This document shows positions 1 through 7,805 of a stretch of 64,000 bases of DNA, one piece after another. The notes beneath the pieces were generated by a model. It saw only the letters and a list, made by a program, of their open reading frames with translations. It did no database searches and was not told the origin of the DNA. Position 1 is the first letter of the stretch, and the number at the start of each line of letters is the position of its first letter. This stretch comes from Paenibacillus rhizophilus. Its GTDB lineage: Bacteria > Bacillota > Bacilli > Paenibacillales > Paenibacillaceae. The stretch lies in contig NZ_RQPI01000014.1 in the NCBI RefSeq assembly GCF_003854965.1, positions 54,856 to 118,855 on the forward strand, in the 5' to 3' direction. A program made the translations under genes and the position numbers.

Positions 1-820
1 CCGCTTGGTCACTATTTGTATTTGCTGTCTCTCCAACGGTCATAATGTTATATTTGCTTAATACTTCTTGATTCATTTCATGGAGAAATTCGTGGACACG
101 CGGTCCATTAGAAGCACCAATATAATACGATTTGGTATAGATTGCATCCTCCGGTGCATCCGGCCAATCCTGACGTTTACTGATTAAGCTGATTACATCC
201 ATCCGGAAACCGTCGATTCCCGTCTCGAACCAGAATTTCATCATATCATAAATCGCTTCACGGACCTTGGGATTCTCCCAGTTCAAATCCGGCTGTTCTT
301 TGGCAAACAGATGCAGATAAAATTGTCCGCGGCTCTCGACATACTCCCAGGCCGGACCGCCAAAGGTCGAGCCCCAATTCGTGGGCACACTTCCATCTTC
401 TTTTGGGTCTTTCCAAATGTAAAAGTCTGAAAACTCATTGTCCCGCGATTCACATGACTTCTTAAACCATTCATGCTGATCGCTCGTATGATTAACCACC
501 AAGTCCATAATAATCTTAATATTTAAGAGGTGCGCTTGATCCAAAAGCCGTTTAAAATCATCCATCGTCCCGTATTCGGGATTGATATTATAATAATCTG
601 CAATGTCATATCCATTATCCACCAGGGGTGATTGATAAATCGGATTCAACCAGATCACGCTAATGCCCAAATCCGCTAAATACGGGAGTTTTTCAATAAT
701 TCCGTTTAGATCACCTATACCACTTCCAGTTGTATCTTTAAAACTTTGCGGATAAACTTGGTAAACGACGCTTTTTTTCCACCAATCTTTTTCATTCATC
801 ATCTCATTCATCTCATTCAT
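1..820 (-). CDS. GH13 oligo-1,6-glucosidase / alpha-glucosidase (3' end outside window)
   Basis: Hydrolyses alpha-glucosidic bonds of short, probably phosphorylated or isomalto-type, oligosaccharides in the cytoplasm. The first ~270 residues are visible and are typical of GH13: KSVVYQVYPQSFKD near the start, region I DLVVNHTSD, region II GIDGFRMDVI with the nucleophile Asp, and region III TVGETANTN with the acid/base Glu. The C-terminal part lies beyond position 1. The start is ambiguous: in-frame ATGs end at 820, 811, 802 and 799, and the first overlaps the TGA of the IIA gene, so translation is probably coupled. It is the last visible gene of the PTS operon, which suggests it acts on the sugar imported by that PTS. 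Substrate (isomaltose, trehalose-6-P-like or sucrose isomer) cannot be told from sequence alone. Confidence 0.88.
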   Translation of the reverse strand, partial: MNEMNEMMNEKDWWKKSVVYQVYPQSFKDTTGSGIGDLNGIIEKLPYLADLGISVIWLNPIYQSPLVDNGYDIADYYNINPEYGTMDDFKRLLDQAHLLNIKIIMDLVVNHTSDQHEWFKKSCESRDNEFSDFYIWKDPKEDGSVPTNWGSTFGGPAWEYVESRGQFYLHLFAKEQPDLNWENPKVREAIYDMMKFWFETGIDGFRMDVISLISKRQDWPDAPEDAIYTKSYYIGASNGPRVHEFLHEMNQEVLSKYNIMTVGETANTNSDQA

Positions 821-1235
821 CTTCTTCATCATCTTTTGGCATATTGGCGACGAAGTCATTTACATATACTAACTGTTCCCTTGCTTCATTCACGGCATTA
901 AGAATTTGATCGGCTGTTAAATATTCATCATCAGGCTGAACCAGTACGGAAATGATAACCGGTAAATTTATTCCCGCTATGATGTGGAAGTGCGGGTGGG
1001 TCATATATGGTGCGAATGCCTGATTAACCGATCCTCCGAGCAAGTCCGTGAACACCACTACTTCATCTTCTTCCCCCACATCGCCTAACAATTCTTTGAC
1101 TTCTTCCTTAACCGGTGTGTTGGTCAGGTACGCTGAAAGGGCATGAACATTACCTATACCTTTAGTTATATAGTTTAAAGTTTCTTTTATACCTTCTGCC
1201 ATTCTATCGTGGCTGGCAATGATAATTTTTCGCAT
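813..1235 (-). CDS. PTS mannose/fructose/sorbose family EIIA component
   Basis: Cytoplasmic phosphocarrier that takes phosphate from HPr and passes it to the IIB protein. The 140 residues match the length of a free-standing EIIA-Man domain. His9 in IIASHDRMAEG is the expected phosphorylation site; the usual SHG has become SHD. The acidic tail (KDDEEDE) is unusual and its codons overlap the start of the downstream glucosidase. A good SD (AAAGGAAAGG) precedes the ATG. The gene follows the IID gene by 35 bases in a IIB-IIC-IID-IIA order. Confidence 0.92.
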   Translation of the reverse strand: MRKIIIASHDRMAEGIKETLNYITKGIGNVHALSAYLTNTPVKEEVKELLGDVGEEDEVVVFTDLLGGSVNQAFAPYMTHPHFHIIAGINLPVIISVLVQPDDEYLTADQILNAVNEAREQLVYVNDFVANMPKDDEEDE

Positions 1236-1270
1236 ATGTTTGGTTCCCTTTCCTTTCTGGTCTTTAGCGA

Positions 1271-2089
1271 TTAAACACCCAAAATTCCAAAGTAAGAGCA
1301 GACTAACGCTAAAGCAATGATCAAAAATATGATGTTTGTGAGGCTGAGCTTCTTCGACCCGATCAACTTATAGACGACAAGGGTCAATACCGCCGGCAGC
1401 AGCGCCGGCATAATCTTGTCCAGAATTTCGGTTTGAATGGGCAGCGTGACTTCTCCCGTTTGATACTTAAGCTGAATATTCATTTTGACAACGGCTGGAA
1501 TTAATGCGCCAACAACGGTTAACCCCATGATGGAGGCTGCTTCAGTAAAGATATTTAATCTGTCGCCGAGGGCAGTGATTAATTTCAATCCGGAGGTGTG
1601 GCCCACATCAAACAATTTAATCCGGAAAAAGAAGAAGACGATATTAAGCAGCAACCAAATAATCGCACCTGTCGGATTTCCCTGTAAGCCCATATATCCG
1701 GCAATTGACCCCATAATCGTTGGGTACAGTACCCAAACAAGCGTATCTCCAACACCGGCAAGCGGTCCCATCATCCCCGTTTTAAACGCTTGAACTGCAT
1801 CCTTCGATTGGATGCCATCCTTCTGTTCCATCGCTACCGAGGCTCCCAGGAGGAGATTGGCCATCCAGGTCGTGGTATTGAAGTAATTGAAATGATTATT
1901 TAAAGATGCTTTATAGTCCTCATCTTTTTTATGGATTTTGCGTAAAACCTTGTTCAGTCCAAACACAACCGCCGGAGCCTGCTGGTTCTCGTAATTAAAG
2001 GTGTTACAAGCCATGAACATATACCGGATGGCTGCTGCGCGGATGTCTCTTTTCGTTACATTATTTGTTGCCGGTTCTGCGTTACTCAT
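1271..2089 (-). CDS. PTS mannose family EIID component
   Basis: Membrane subunit that forms the sugar channel together with IIC. About 272 residues, with the family segment TKRDIRAAAIRYMFMACNTFNYEN at the N-terminus (first residues after the start), a long cytoplasmic part, and a hydrophobic C-terminal third. The ATG at 2089 is chosen because AAGGAG lies 9 bases upstream; an in-frame TTG at 2107 has no such site. The chosen start overlaps the IIC stop by 8 bases (ATGAGTAA), so the two membrane subunits are translationally coupled. Confidence 0.92.
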   Translation of the reverse strand: MSNAEPATNNVTKRDIRAAAIRYMFMACNTFNYENQQAPAVVFGLNKVLRKIHKKDEDYKASLNNHFNYFNTTTWMANLLLGASVAMEQKDGIQSKDAVQAFKTGMMGPLAGVGDTLVWVLYPTIMGSIAGYMGLQGNPTGAIIWLLLNIVFFFFRIKLFDVGHTSGLKLITALGDRLNIFTEAASIMGLTVVGALIPAVVKMNIQLKYQTGEVTLPIQTEILDKIMPALLPAVLTLVVYKLIGSKKLSLTNIIFLIIALALVCSYFGILGV

Positions 2090-2885
2090 CGAATTCGTCT
2101 CCTTCAACTGAGGTATTGCCGTTCCCCGCCGCAGCCGCCGCAGGTGTACTATTCATTTTTTGGGTGAAGAAATAATAGGCAAAGGCGAAGCCTAAAATGG
2201 CAATTCCCAGGATCGGCAGGCCCAGATACGCGGAAATCACAAAGCCAATCAAGAGCATCGTCAGGTATTTCTTCACTGGCATAAACTGAAGCAGCAAGGC
2301 AATCCCGACTACCGGCAGCATGGACCCGGCTATGGATAATCCGTCTGTAAACCATTTCGGAACGACATCCAGCAGCACCTTCACGATCTTATCTCCGAAG
2401 ATTACACAAAGTAAGGTGGGAATCGCTGTGGTTAAACCAAAAATAAGAGGCCCAATCCAGAAAATACGGTTCATTTTGGCGAATTTTCCTTCGTTTAGCG
2501 CTTTTTGAGCCGCATGAGACACATAGGAATTGAGGATCTTGCCCAGCACATCCAATTGAATACCAAGCATTCCGACAGGCACCCCAACTGCTAAGGCTAT
2601 AGCTTTCGCATTTTCAATATCACCGGTTGTACGGATAGCTACGTAAATCCCGACAAGTGTCGCAAGACCGTAATTGGGTACGGAGGACCCGCCTATATTA
2701 GCTACCCCTAAGGCCATCAATTGGAAAGTCCCGGCTATGACCATGGCCGTAGGGACATCGCCCATAATAAATCCGGCAATCATTCCGATAATGGATGGGA
2801 ACCAGGTTGTAATGACGAAGCCCTGCTGGTCCAGAACCATCCAGAAGGCTAATGCAACAATGAGTATCGCTTGTATAATCTCCAT
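2082..2885 (-). CDS. PTS mannose/fructose/sorbose family EIIC component
   Basis: Integral membrane sugar-translocating subunit, 267 residues, with successive hydrophobic helices from the first residue (MEIIQAILIVALAF) and glycine-rich turns such as GDVPTAMVIAGTFQLMALG typical of EIIC-Man. The short Ala/Gly/Asn-rich tail is probably cytoplasmic. GAGGA sits 8 bases before the ATG. It lies between IIB (22-base gap) and IID (8-base overlap). Confidence 0.93.
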   Translation of the reverse strand: MEIIQAILIVALAFWMVLDQQGFVITTWFPSIIGMIAGFIMGDVPTAMVIAGTFQLMALGVANIGGSSVPNYGLATLVGIYVAIRTTGDIENAKAIALAVGVPVGMLGIQLDVLGKILNSYVSHAAQKALNEGKFAKMNRIFWIGPLIFGLTTAIPTLLCVIFGDKIVKVLLDVVPKWFTDGLSIAGSMLPVVGIALLLQFMPVKKYLTMLLIGFVISAYLGLPILGIAILGFAFAYYFFTQKMNSTPAAAAAGNGNTSVEGDEFDE

Positions 2886-2907
2886 GTTTTATCCTCTTCC
2901 TGCTTGG

Positions 2908-3384
2908 TTATTTGATATAGGTTTCCAGTGGTTCTTCGGCATCTCCCGGCACAAAGTGAAAGGTGACTGGAATTCCTTTTTCTTTTAAAGCTTTTAAATC
3001 GGCTACTTCTTTTTCATTGACCGAAACCATCTTCTTTACCGTTGTTTTGCCTTCGCCGTCAAAGATGATCCCGACATTTACCTTCGGAATGTGAACGCCG
3101 CCCGCAGCAAGCTTCAGTAACGTTTCAGGTTCTCGAACAACCAATAAAACATTATGGTCGTCATATTTTCCAGCATTGAAGTTGGTAATGGCCGTATCCG
3201 TATCAATGATCGACATCCCGGTTCCGGCAGGCTTGCTCATACGCATCGCCGTTTTTTGGACTTCATCCTGACTTACAACATCATCCACGACCATCAGCCG
3301 TTTGGCTCTTGTATGTCCCGCCCATTGCGTTACCACAATTCCATGAATCAAGCGTTGATCAATTCGCGCCAGTACGATACCCAT
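2908..3384 (-). CDS. PTS mannose/fructose/sorbose family EIIB component
   Basis: Cytoplasmic phosphotransfer protein, first gene of the operon, 158 residues. The motif RIDQRLIHGIVVTQW carries the phosphorylated His14, and the rest matches the IIB-Man fold (TRAKRLMVVDDVV, PKVNVG). SD AGAAGGAG is 9 bases from the ATG. IIB donates phosphate to the incoming sugar at the IIC/IID channel. Regulation by catabolite repression is suggested by a cre-like site about 60 bases upstream. Confidence 0.93.
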   Translation of the reverse strand: MGIVLARIDQRLIHGIVVTQWAGHTRAKRLMVVDDVVSQDEVQKTAMRMSKPAGTGMSIIDTDTAITNFNAGKYDDHNVLLVVREPETLLKLAAGGVHIPKVNVGIIFDGEGKTTVKKMVSVNEKEVADLKALKEKGIPVTFHFVPGDAEEPLETYIK

Positions 3385-3444
3385 ATCTCTAATCTCCTTC
3401 TGTAAGTGTTTTCTTTATGGCCATGAACAGAGGATATCACCATG

Positions 3445-3458
3445 AGAAAACGCTAACA
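3445..3458 (-). promoter_or_regulatory. candidate cre site (CcpA) upstream of PTS operon
   Basis: AGAAAACGCTAACA on the + strand fits the cre consensus TGNAANCGNTNNCA at every fixed position except the first T. It lies between the likely promoter region and the IIB start, where CcpA binding would block a sugar operon. No binding data; assignment is by pattern. Confidence 0.5.
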
Positions 3459-3555
3459 ATACATTTGGAGGAAGTTAGGAAAGCGCTTATTAAACCGGGA
3501 AAAGTATCAGATGTACGGGAAAATTCCCACGTTCCTCCACACGGGCGGGCGCAAA

Positions 3556-3597
3556 TAGAAAACCCCTGATCCATCAGTATTTCTGACGAATCAGGGG
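3556..3597 (-). terminator. Rho-independent terminator reading leftward
   Basis: On the minus strand an 8-bp stem (CCCCTGAT/ATCAGGGG, arms 3563-3570 and 3590-3597) with a further inner TCAG/CTGA pairing is followed by TTTTCTATTT. It would end transcription from 3.6-3.8 kb before the PTS promoter. It sits just after the ORF remnant at 3631-3804. Confidence 0.6.
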
Positions 3598-3630
3598 CAC
3601 GTACTGTCTCAAACATATGTTGAAAAAGAT

Positions 3631-3804
3631 CTATATAATCCTTTCTAATAGATCCCCCACTTTTTCTGCCATTTCCTGCGGTGGATAAGGCCATACCACT
3701 ATTTTATCTTTATATTCATCTGGAGGGGTATTTCCAATGAAATATTGTATTTTACAGTACACATCCTTAAGTAAAGTATATAGATTCCACTTGTTCTTAT
3801 CTTC
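3631..3804 (-). pseudogene. C-terminal remnant of an unrecognised gene
   Basis: An open frame of 58 codons without a usable start ends in a protein-like tail (IVVWPYPPQEMAEKVGDLLE) and a TAG, followed about 35 bases later by a terminator hairpin. It reads like the end of a truncated gene; nothing upstream continues it. The family is not recognised. The stretch 3805-3916 shows nothing I can name. Confidence 0.35.
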
Positions 3805-3916
3805 TTAGTTCTTCGGTCTATTTAAACTATCCTGACACTCTCTCAGGAAATTACAGTTATATAAATTACTATTCTTTTGTTTTTCATTGAGAGCTATTTA
3901 ATCCATTTAAGAAATT

Positions 3917-4489
3917 TCAATCTAGAGTATTGAGTATGGTTTGAATAATATTTGATAATTTTCGTTGATCCGTTGCTGTTTTCACCATGGTACGCAGTCC
4001 TAACCAAGCATTCAATAAATATTGAGAAGCAGCCTCTGGCTCCAGTGAAGCTTTAAGCTCCCCTCTTTGCTGGCCAGTCTTAACGAGGTCATATAACAAT
4101 TCCTCCATTTTTGAATAGCTGTCTTCAACAAGAGAGGCAACTTCGGGATCTAGTACCCCCAGCTCAACACCCGAGTTAACAATTAAGCATCCTTGAGGTT
4201 CTCCTTCTTTCCTTATCGAGGACTCTAGGAATTGCCGGATCAATTCCTTTACCGGTTCTTGCTTATCAACCAAGAACCTCATTTTCTTGTTTTGAGTTGA
4301 CTCATACCGTTGTAATGCTTTCATATATAAAGTGTGCTTATCTCCAAAAGTGTCATAGATACTTCTTCTGTGGATTCCCATATAGTCCACTAAATCTTGC
4401 ATTGAAGTTTTTTCATAACCTTGCACCCAAAACAGTTGAATTGCTTTATCTAACACTTCATTTATTTCAAATTCTTTGGGTCTTGCCAA
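3917..4489 (-). CDS. TetR/AcrR family transcriptional regulator
   Basis: DNA-binding repressor of about 190 residues. N-terminal HTH: ARPKEFEINEVLDKAIQLFW, then TSMQDLVDYMGIHRRSIYDTFGDKHTLY, the signature of the TetR group that pairs with small oxidoreductases. The start is taken as TTG at 4489 because GAGGTGA lies 5 bases upstream; a TTG six codons earlier has no SD. An inverted repeat at 4515-4547 just upstream may be its operator. It is closely similar in layout to the TetR gene at 7110-7691, so the two may be paralogues. Its likely target is the neighbouring OYE/AKR cluster or itself. Confidence 0.88.
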   Translation of the reverse strand: MARPKEFEINEVLDKAIQLFWVQGYEKTSMQDLVDYMGIHRRSIYDTFGDKHTLYMKALQRYESTQNKKMRFLVDKQEPVKELIRQFLESSIRKEGEPQGCLIVNSGVELGVLDPEVASLVEDSYSKMEELLYDLVKTGQQRGELKASLEPEAASQYLLNAWLGLRTMVKTATDQRKLSNIIQTILNTLD

Positions 4490-4514
4490 TGTAATCACCT
4501 CAAGCAATCATTAT

Positions 4515-4547
4515 ACATTTTAGTGACTGATCCGCAAACTAAAGTGT
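4515..4547. promoter_or_regulatory. inverted repeat, candidate TetR operator
   Basis: ACATTTTAGT (4515-4524) and ACTAAAGTGT (4538-4547) form a 10-bp inverted repeat with one mismatch, 26 bases before the TetR start. Position fits autoregulation; no other evidence. Confidence 0.4.
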
Positions 4548-4558
4548 AAAACGCAAAT

Positions 4559-4583
4559 AAAATCAAGCGAGGTGCTTGATTTT
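4559..4583. terminator. bidirectional terminator
   Basis: Perfect 10-bp stem AAAATCAAGC/GCTTGATTTT with a 5-base loop. On the minus strand it ends in a TTTTATTT run, so it closes the transcript of the aldo/keto reductase remnant and OYE genes; on the other strand it is also followed by T-rich sequence. Confidence 0.7.
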
Positions 4584-4607
4584 ATCCTTCACATCTTTTA
4601 AATATGC

Positions 4608-5027
4608 TTAACGAAGAATTCTTCGTTTGTCTGCTTGTAACCACCCCGGAGTCCAACCTTTTTCCATCGCGTCCAGAGTTACTGCAGGTGGGACAATAGA
4701 ATCGATCGCATCCAGAATATCTTTACTTAATCAGATGTCGCTACCCTTTAAGGTTTCACGAAGCTGCTCAATTGTCCTAGCCCCAACAATTGCTGATGTA
4801 ATGGAAGAATGAGCTTGCGTAAATGCCATGGCAAGATGCGGTATAGTCAATCCTGCCTCATCTGCCAGTGTTTGGAGTTTAGCTATGGCTTCAAACTTGC
4901 TGCGGTTTTCTTCCCGATTAGGATCAACAATGGATTGCAAACTTCCCGCAAAGGTGGCTGCTCTTGAATCGGAGGAAATGGCTTCCCCAAAACGGTATTT
5001 ACCAGTTTATAGACCACTTGTAATATA
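4608..5027 (-). pseudogene. aldo/keto reductase, 5'-truncated with two nonsense codons
   Basis: C-terminal ~140 residues of an NADP-dependent aldo/keto reductase. Read through, the frame gives TGKYRFGEA, AHLAMAFTQAHSSITSAIVGAR-like NADP-binding text and DAIDSIVPPAVTLDA, all family hallmarks. Two in-frame stops interrupt it: TAA at 5007-5009, where a Leu (TTA) is expected in SGLLTGKY, and TGA at 4731-4733. The N-terminal barrel with the catalytic Tyr is missing. It lies directly downstream of the OYE gene, so it was once the last gene of that operon. Confidence 0.75.
4610..4627. repeat. 18-bp perfect palindrome
   Basis: AACGAAGAATTCTTCGTT reads the same on both strands. It covers the last codons of the aldo/keto reductase remnant. 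Function unknown; it lacks a T-run to be a terminator. Confidence 0.6.
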
Positions 5028-5066
5028 AATATCTGGGCAACATTGATTTTTTGATACACCCAATAC

Positions 5067-6146
5067 TTAGCCCTTCTGTGATTCCAATTCTTTCAATGTA
5101 GGATAGTCAGTATAACCTTTGCTTCCGATCCCGAAGAAAGTTGTAGGATCTGCTTCATTTAATGGAGCTCCTGATTTAAGCCGCTCTACTAAATCCGGAT
5201 TAGCTAATGACCATGCACCGACCGGTACCATATCAGCCAGGCCATTATCAAGATCGATACTTAGATCTTCCAGAGCACGCCCAGCCCGATTGACTAATAG
5301 TGGATTTGTCCAAATGGAACGAATATCATGGAGCAGTTTTTCGTTTCCAAGATGCATCACATGGAGATAAGCTAATTCCAGTTTAGCTAACTCTTTTACA
5401 AGGTAGAGATACAGTTCTGGACCTTGTTCTCCATCTTGAATCCCCCCAAGAGGTGTCCCTGGCGAAATACGGAAGCCTGTTCTTTCTGCTCCAATCTCTT
5501 CGACGACGGCTTTCGTAACTTCAATCGCGAAGCGAGCACGATTTTCTATAGATCCCCCATACTCATCCGTCCGAGTATTCGAATTTTCTCCGATAAATTG
5601 ATTAATGAGATATCCATTTGCTCCATGAATTTCAACGCCATCCGCACCGGCTTCAATAGCTGCTGCTGCTGCTTTTCGGAAATCGGCAATGGTCGTTTGA
5701 ATATCCTCTTTACTTAACTCGCGCGGAACGGGTATGTCCTGCATTCCAGTGGCTGTAAACATTTGAACACCGGGAGCAATTGCAGATGGTGCAACGGGTT
5801 GACGATGATGGGGTGTATTGTCGGGATGCGACATACGACCGGCATGCATTAATTGGATGTACATAAATCCACCTGCTTCATGCACTGCATCCGTAACCTT
5901 CCTCCAACCTTCTATATGCTGTTCAGTATAGATTCCCGGTGACCATAAGTATCCTTGACCATCATCAGAAGGCTGTGCGCCTTCCGTAATAAGGAGTCCC
6001 ATAGATGCTCTTTGAGCATAATAAAGGGAGCTTAATTCTCCTGGTGTACCATCACTTTCCGCTCTGCTGCGTGTCATTGGTGCCATCGCCAAACGATGTG
6101 GCAATTCCAGGTTCCCAATTTTCGTATTACTCCATATTTTTTCCAT
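5067..6146 (-). CDS. NADH:flavin oxidoreductase, classical Old Yellow Enzyme type
   Basis: Soluble FMN enzyme that reduces activated C=C bonds or nitro groups with NAD(P)H. About 359 residues, TIM barrel. Seen: PHRLAMAPMTRSRA at the N-terminus, ITEGAQPS, and the substrate-anion site HGANGYLINQF with His174 and Asn177, the His/Asn pair of class I OYEs such as NemA. The segment SNTRTDEYGGSIENRARF follows. The ATG at 6146 has AGAGGAG 8 bases upstream; a GTG three codons earlier does not. It is second in an SDR-OYE-AKR remnant operon and probably detoxifies electrophiles; the physiological substrate is unknown. Confidence 0.92.
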   Translation of the reverse strand: MEKIWSNTKIGNLELPHRLAMAPMTRSRAESDGTPGELSSLYYAQRASMGLLITEGAQPSDDGQGYLWSPGIYTEQHIEGWRKVTDAVHEAGGFMYIQLMHAGRMSHPDNTPHHRQPVAPSAIAPGVQMFTATGMQDIPVPRELSKEDIQTTIADFRKAAAAAIEAGADGVEIHGANGYLINQFIGENSNTRTDEYGGSIENRARFAIEVTKAVVEEIGAERTGFRISPGTPLGGIQDGEQGPELYLYLVKELAKLELAYLHVMHLGNEKLLHDIRSIWTNPLLVNRAGRALEDLSIDLDNGLADMVPVGAWSLANPDLVERLKSGAPLNEADPTTFFGIGSKGYTDYPTLKELESQKG

Positions 6147-6189
6147 TTTGTACACTCCTCTTTAAATTAAGTTAACATCGAAATTGTTA

Positions 6190-6888
6190 TTACGAAAGTT
6201 GTGGGTATAACGCAGGAACGCCACCTGCAAGTCCACCTTGTATCATCCGGCTGGTATCATCCGCAATAATTTCAAAGCTGCCAGATTCTATGCCATCAAT
6301 AGCTATTTTTGCAATATCTGCAGGGTTCGATTTGGGAACATCTATACCGGTTGTCATGTCTGTCTCCATAAAGCCTACATGTAATCCTGCTACTCTGACA
6401 TTATGAGGATACAAGTTTAAACGTAAATCGTTCGTCAATGCCCATGCTGCAGCCTTCGCAGCTGTATAAGCACCTGCAGTTCCCGAACTAAACCAAGACA
6501 ATGCGGAAAGAATATTCAAAATCGATCCTCCCCCGTTTTTTTCAATGACCGGTGCAAAAGATCGAACCATGGATAGCGTACCGAAGAAATGCGTATCAAA
6601 TTCCAACTGTATTTTTTCCACATCCCCTTCCAGCAAAGAAGCGCCTGTTGATGATCCTGCATTGTTGATTAAAAGCGTAACATCCTTAGCAAGGATGGCA
6701 GCTGCTGCAACCTCTTGAGGGTTGGTAATATCAAGCTTTACCGGTATAACGCCTGGAATATCAATGGTCTCCGGATTTCTTGCACCAGCATAAACTTTAG
6801 CTCCTCTAGATAGAAGTTCAAGGGTGAGCTGGAGGCCTAAACCTCGGTTTGCTCCAGTGACAAATGCGACTTGTTCAGAAATGTTCAT
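6190..6888 (-). CDS. short-chain dehydrogenase/reductase (SDR)
   Basis: NAD(P)-dependent oxidoreductase, 232 residues, cytoplasmic. Cofactor motif TGANRGLG at 11-18, NNAG at 75-78, catalytic Tyr141 and Lys145 in YTAAK, and Ser at about 128-131. SD AAGGAG is 8 bases before the ATG. First gene of the operon with the OYE gene (43-base gap). Two GAACGATC-type sites lie in the 220 bases upstream, suggesting control by the TetR gene next door. Confidence 0.92.
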   Translation of the reverse strand: MNISEQVAFVTGANRGLGLQLTLELLSRGAKVYAGARNPETIDIPGVIPVKLDITNPQEVAAAAILAKDVTLLINNAGSSTGASLLEGDVEKIQLEFDTHFFGTLSMVRSFAPVIEKNGGGSILNILSALSWFSSGTAGAYTAAKAAAWALTNDLRLNLYPHNVRVAGLHVGFMETDMTTGIDVPKSNPADIAKIAIDGIESGSFEIIADDTSRMIQGGLAGGVPALYPQLS

Positions 6889-6996
6889 TGTATTAGCTCC
6901 TTTTATTCATTATTTGAGTACAGTCCCTCCTAAAACTCAGCAAACAGTGACTCACTTTTAAAAAGTTCCAGGTTTAGAAAGGCCTCACCATACGGG

Positions 6997-7091
6997 AATG
7001 ATCGTTCTAATAATTTCAAAATAATAGACCATTTATGAAGGTAATCTTAATGCAAGAGAAGGAAAGAGAAACGTTTTAAGAACGATCATAC
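6997..7091. promoter_or_regulatory. two candidate operator sites before the SDR-OYE operon
   Basis: GAATGATCGTTC (6997-7008) and GAACGATCATAC (7080-7091) are near-copies of the palindrome GAACGATCRTTC. A third related half-site is at 7728-7739, before the TetR gene. The 220-base gap 6889-7109 holds no gene. Confidence 0.5.
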
Positions 7092-7109
7092 TAGAAAGTG
7101 CAAAGGGAA

Positions 7110-7691
7110 TTATATGCTAGATAAAAGTTTAATCGATACATCGGCTATACGCTGCAATTTTTCTTTGCGTATGGAGGTTCTTGCCATTACCCTTAACCCT
7201 ACATAGACTGCATGCAGATGATTCGCTTGATCGTCGGCATTATAATCTGAGCTAAACTCTCCATCCTGCTGTCCCCACAGAATAATATCTTTGAACAGCT
7301 GTTCGGATAATGCAAACAATTCTGTGGTCTTTATATCCACCTCAGCATCACGCATTGCCAATTCCACCGCTGAATTTACCATCAAACAACCGGAAGGTGA
7401 ATCTTCTTCACCACATATCACGAAACTAAAAATAAGCTGAAGTGCCTCAGTTGCAGTCTTAGAGCGCTTAACTTCGCCTACAAGCTTAGTACTTACTTTA
7501 TCGTGAAATCGGTCCATTGCTTTCAAAAACAGCGTATGCTTGTCGCCAAATGTGTCATATAAACTTCTTCGATGAATTCCCATATGCTCGACCAGATCCG
7601 TCATAGATGTCTTCTCGTAACCTTGTTCCCAAAAGAGCTTCATCGCCTTTTCTAATGCCACATTCTCTTCGAATTCTTTGCTCCTTGCCAT
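7110..7691 (-). CDS. TetR/AcrR family transcriptional regulator
   Basis: 193-residue repressor with N-terminal HTH: ARSKEFEENVALEKAMKLFW, TSMTDLVEHMGIHRRSLYDTFGDKH. SD AGGGAGGG lies upstream of the ATG. Shared GAACGATC motifs before this gene and before the SDR gene at 6888 suggest that it represses both. It resembles the TetR gene at 3917-4489 in its first 60 residues, so the two are probably duplicates with separate operators. Confidence 0.9.
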   Translation of the reverse strand: MARSKEFEENVALEKAMKLFWEQGYEKTSMTDLVEHMGIHRRSLYDTFGDKHTLFLKAMDRFHDKVSTKLVGEVKRSKTATEALQLIFSFVICGEEDSPSGCLMVNSAVELAMRDAEVDIKTTELFALSEQLFKDIILWGQQDGEFSSDYNADDQANHLHAVYVGLRVMARTSIRKEKLQRIADVSIKLLSSI

Positions 7692-7727
7692 TCTATTCCC
7701 TCCCTGTTATTCAACATAACATATTGA

Positions 7728-7739
7728 GAACGATCGGTA
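7728..7739. promoter_or_regulatory. candidate TetR operator half-site
   Basis: GAACGATCGGTA, sharing GAACGATC with the two sites at 6997 and 7080, 37 bases before the TetR start; position fits autorepression. Confidence 0.4.
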
Positions 7740-7805
7740 AAGAATTTTTATATTACCACCTAGTGCATTAGCTTTATACGACCTATAATTTTAACTATTC
7801 TCGTA

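Noticed and set aside
3437..3694. 85-codon minus-strand frame
   Set aside because: Crosses the terminator and the cre site, no SD, no protein-like text.
4610..4627. 18-bp palindrome considered as a terminator
   Set aside because: No loop-sized centre and no T-run; the true terminator is at 4559-4583.
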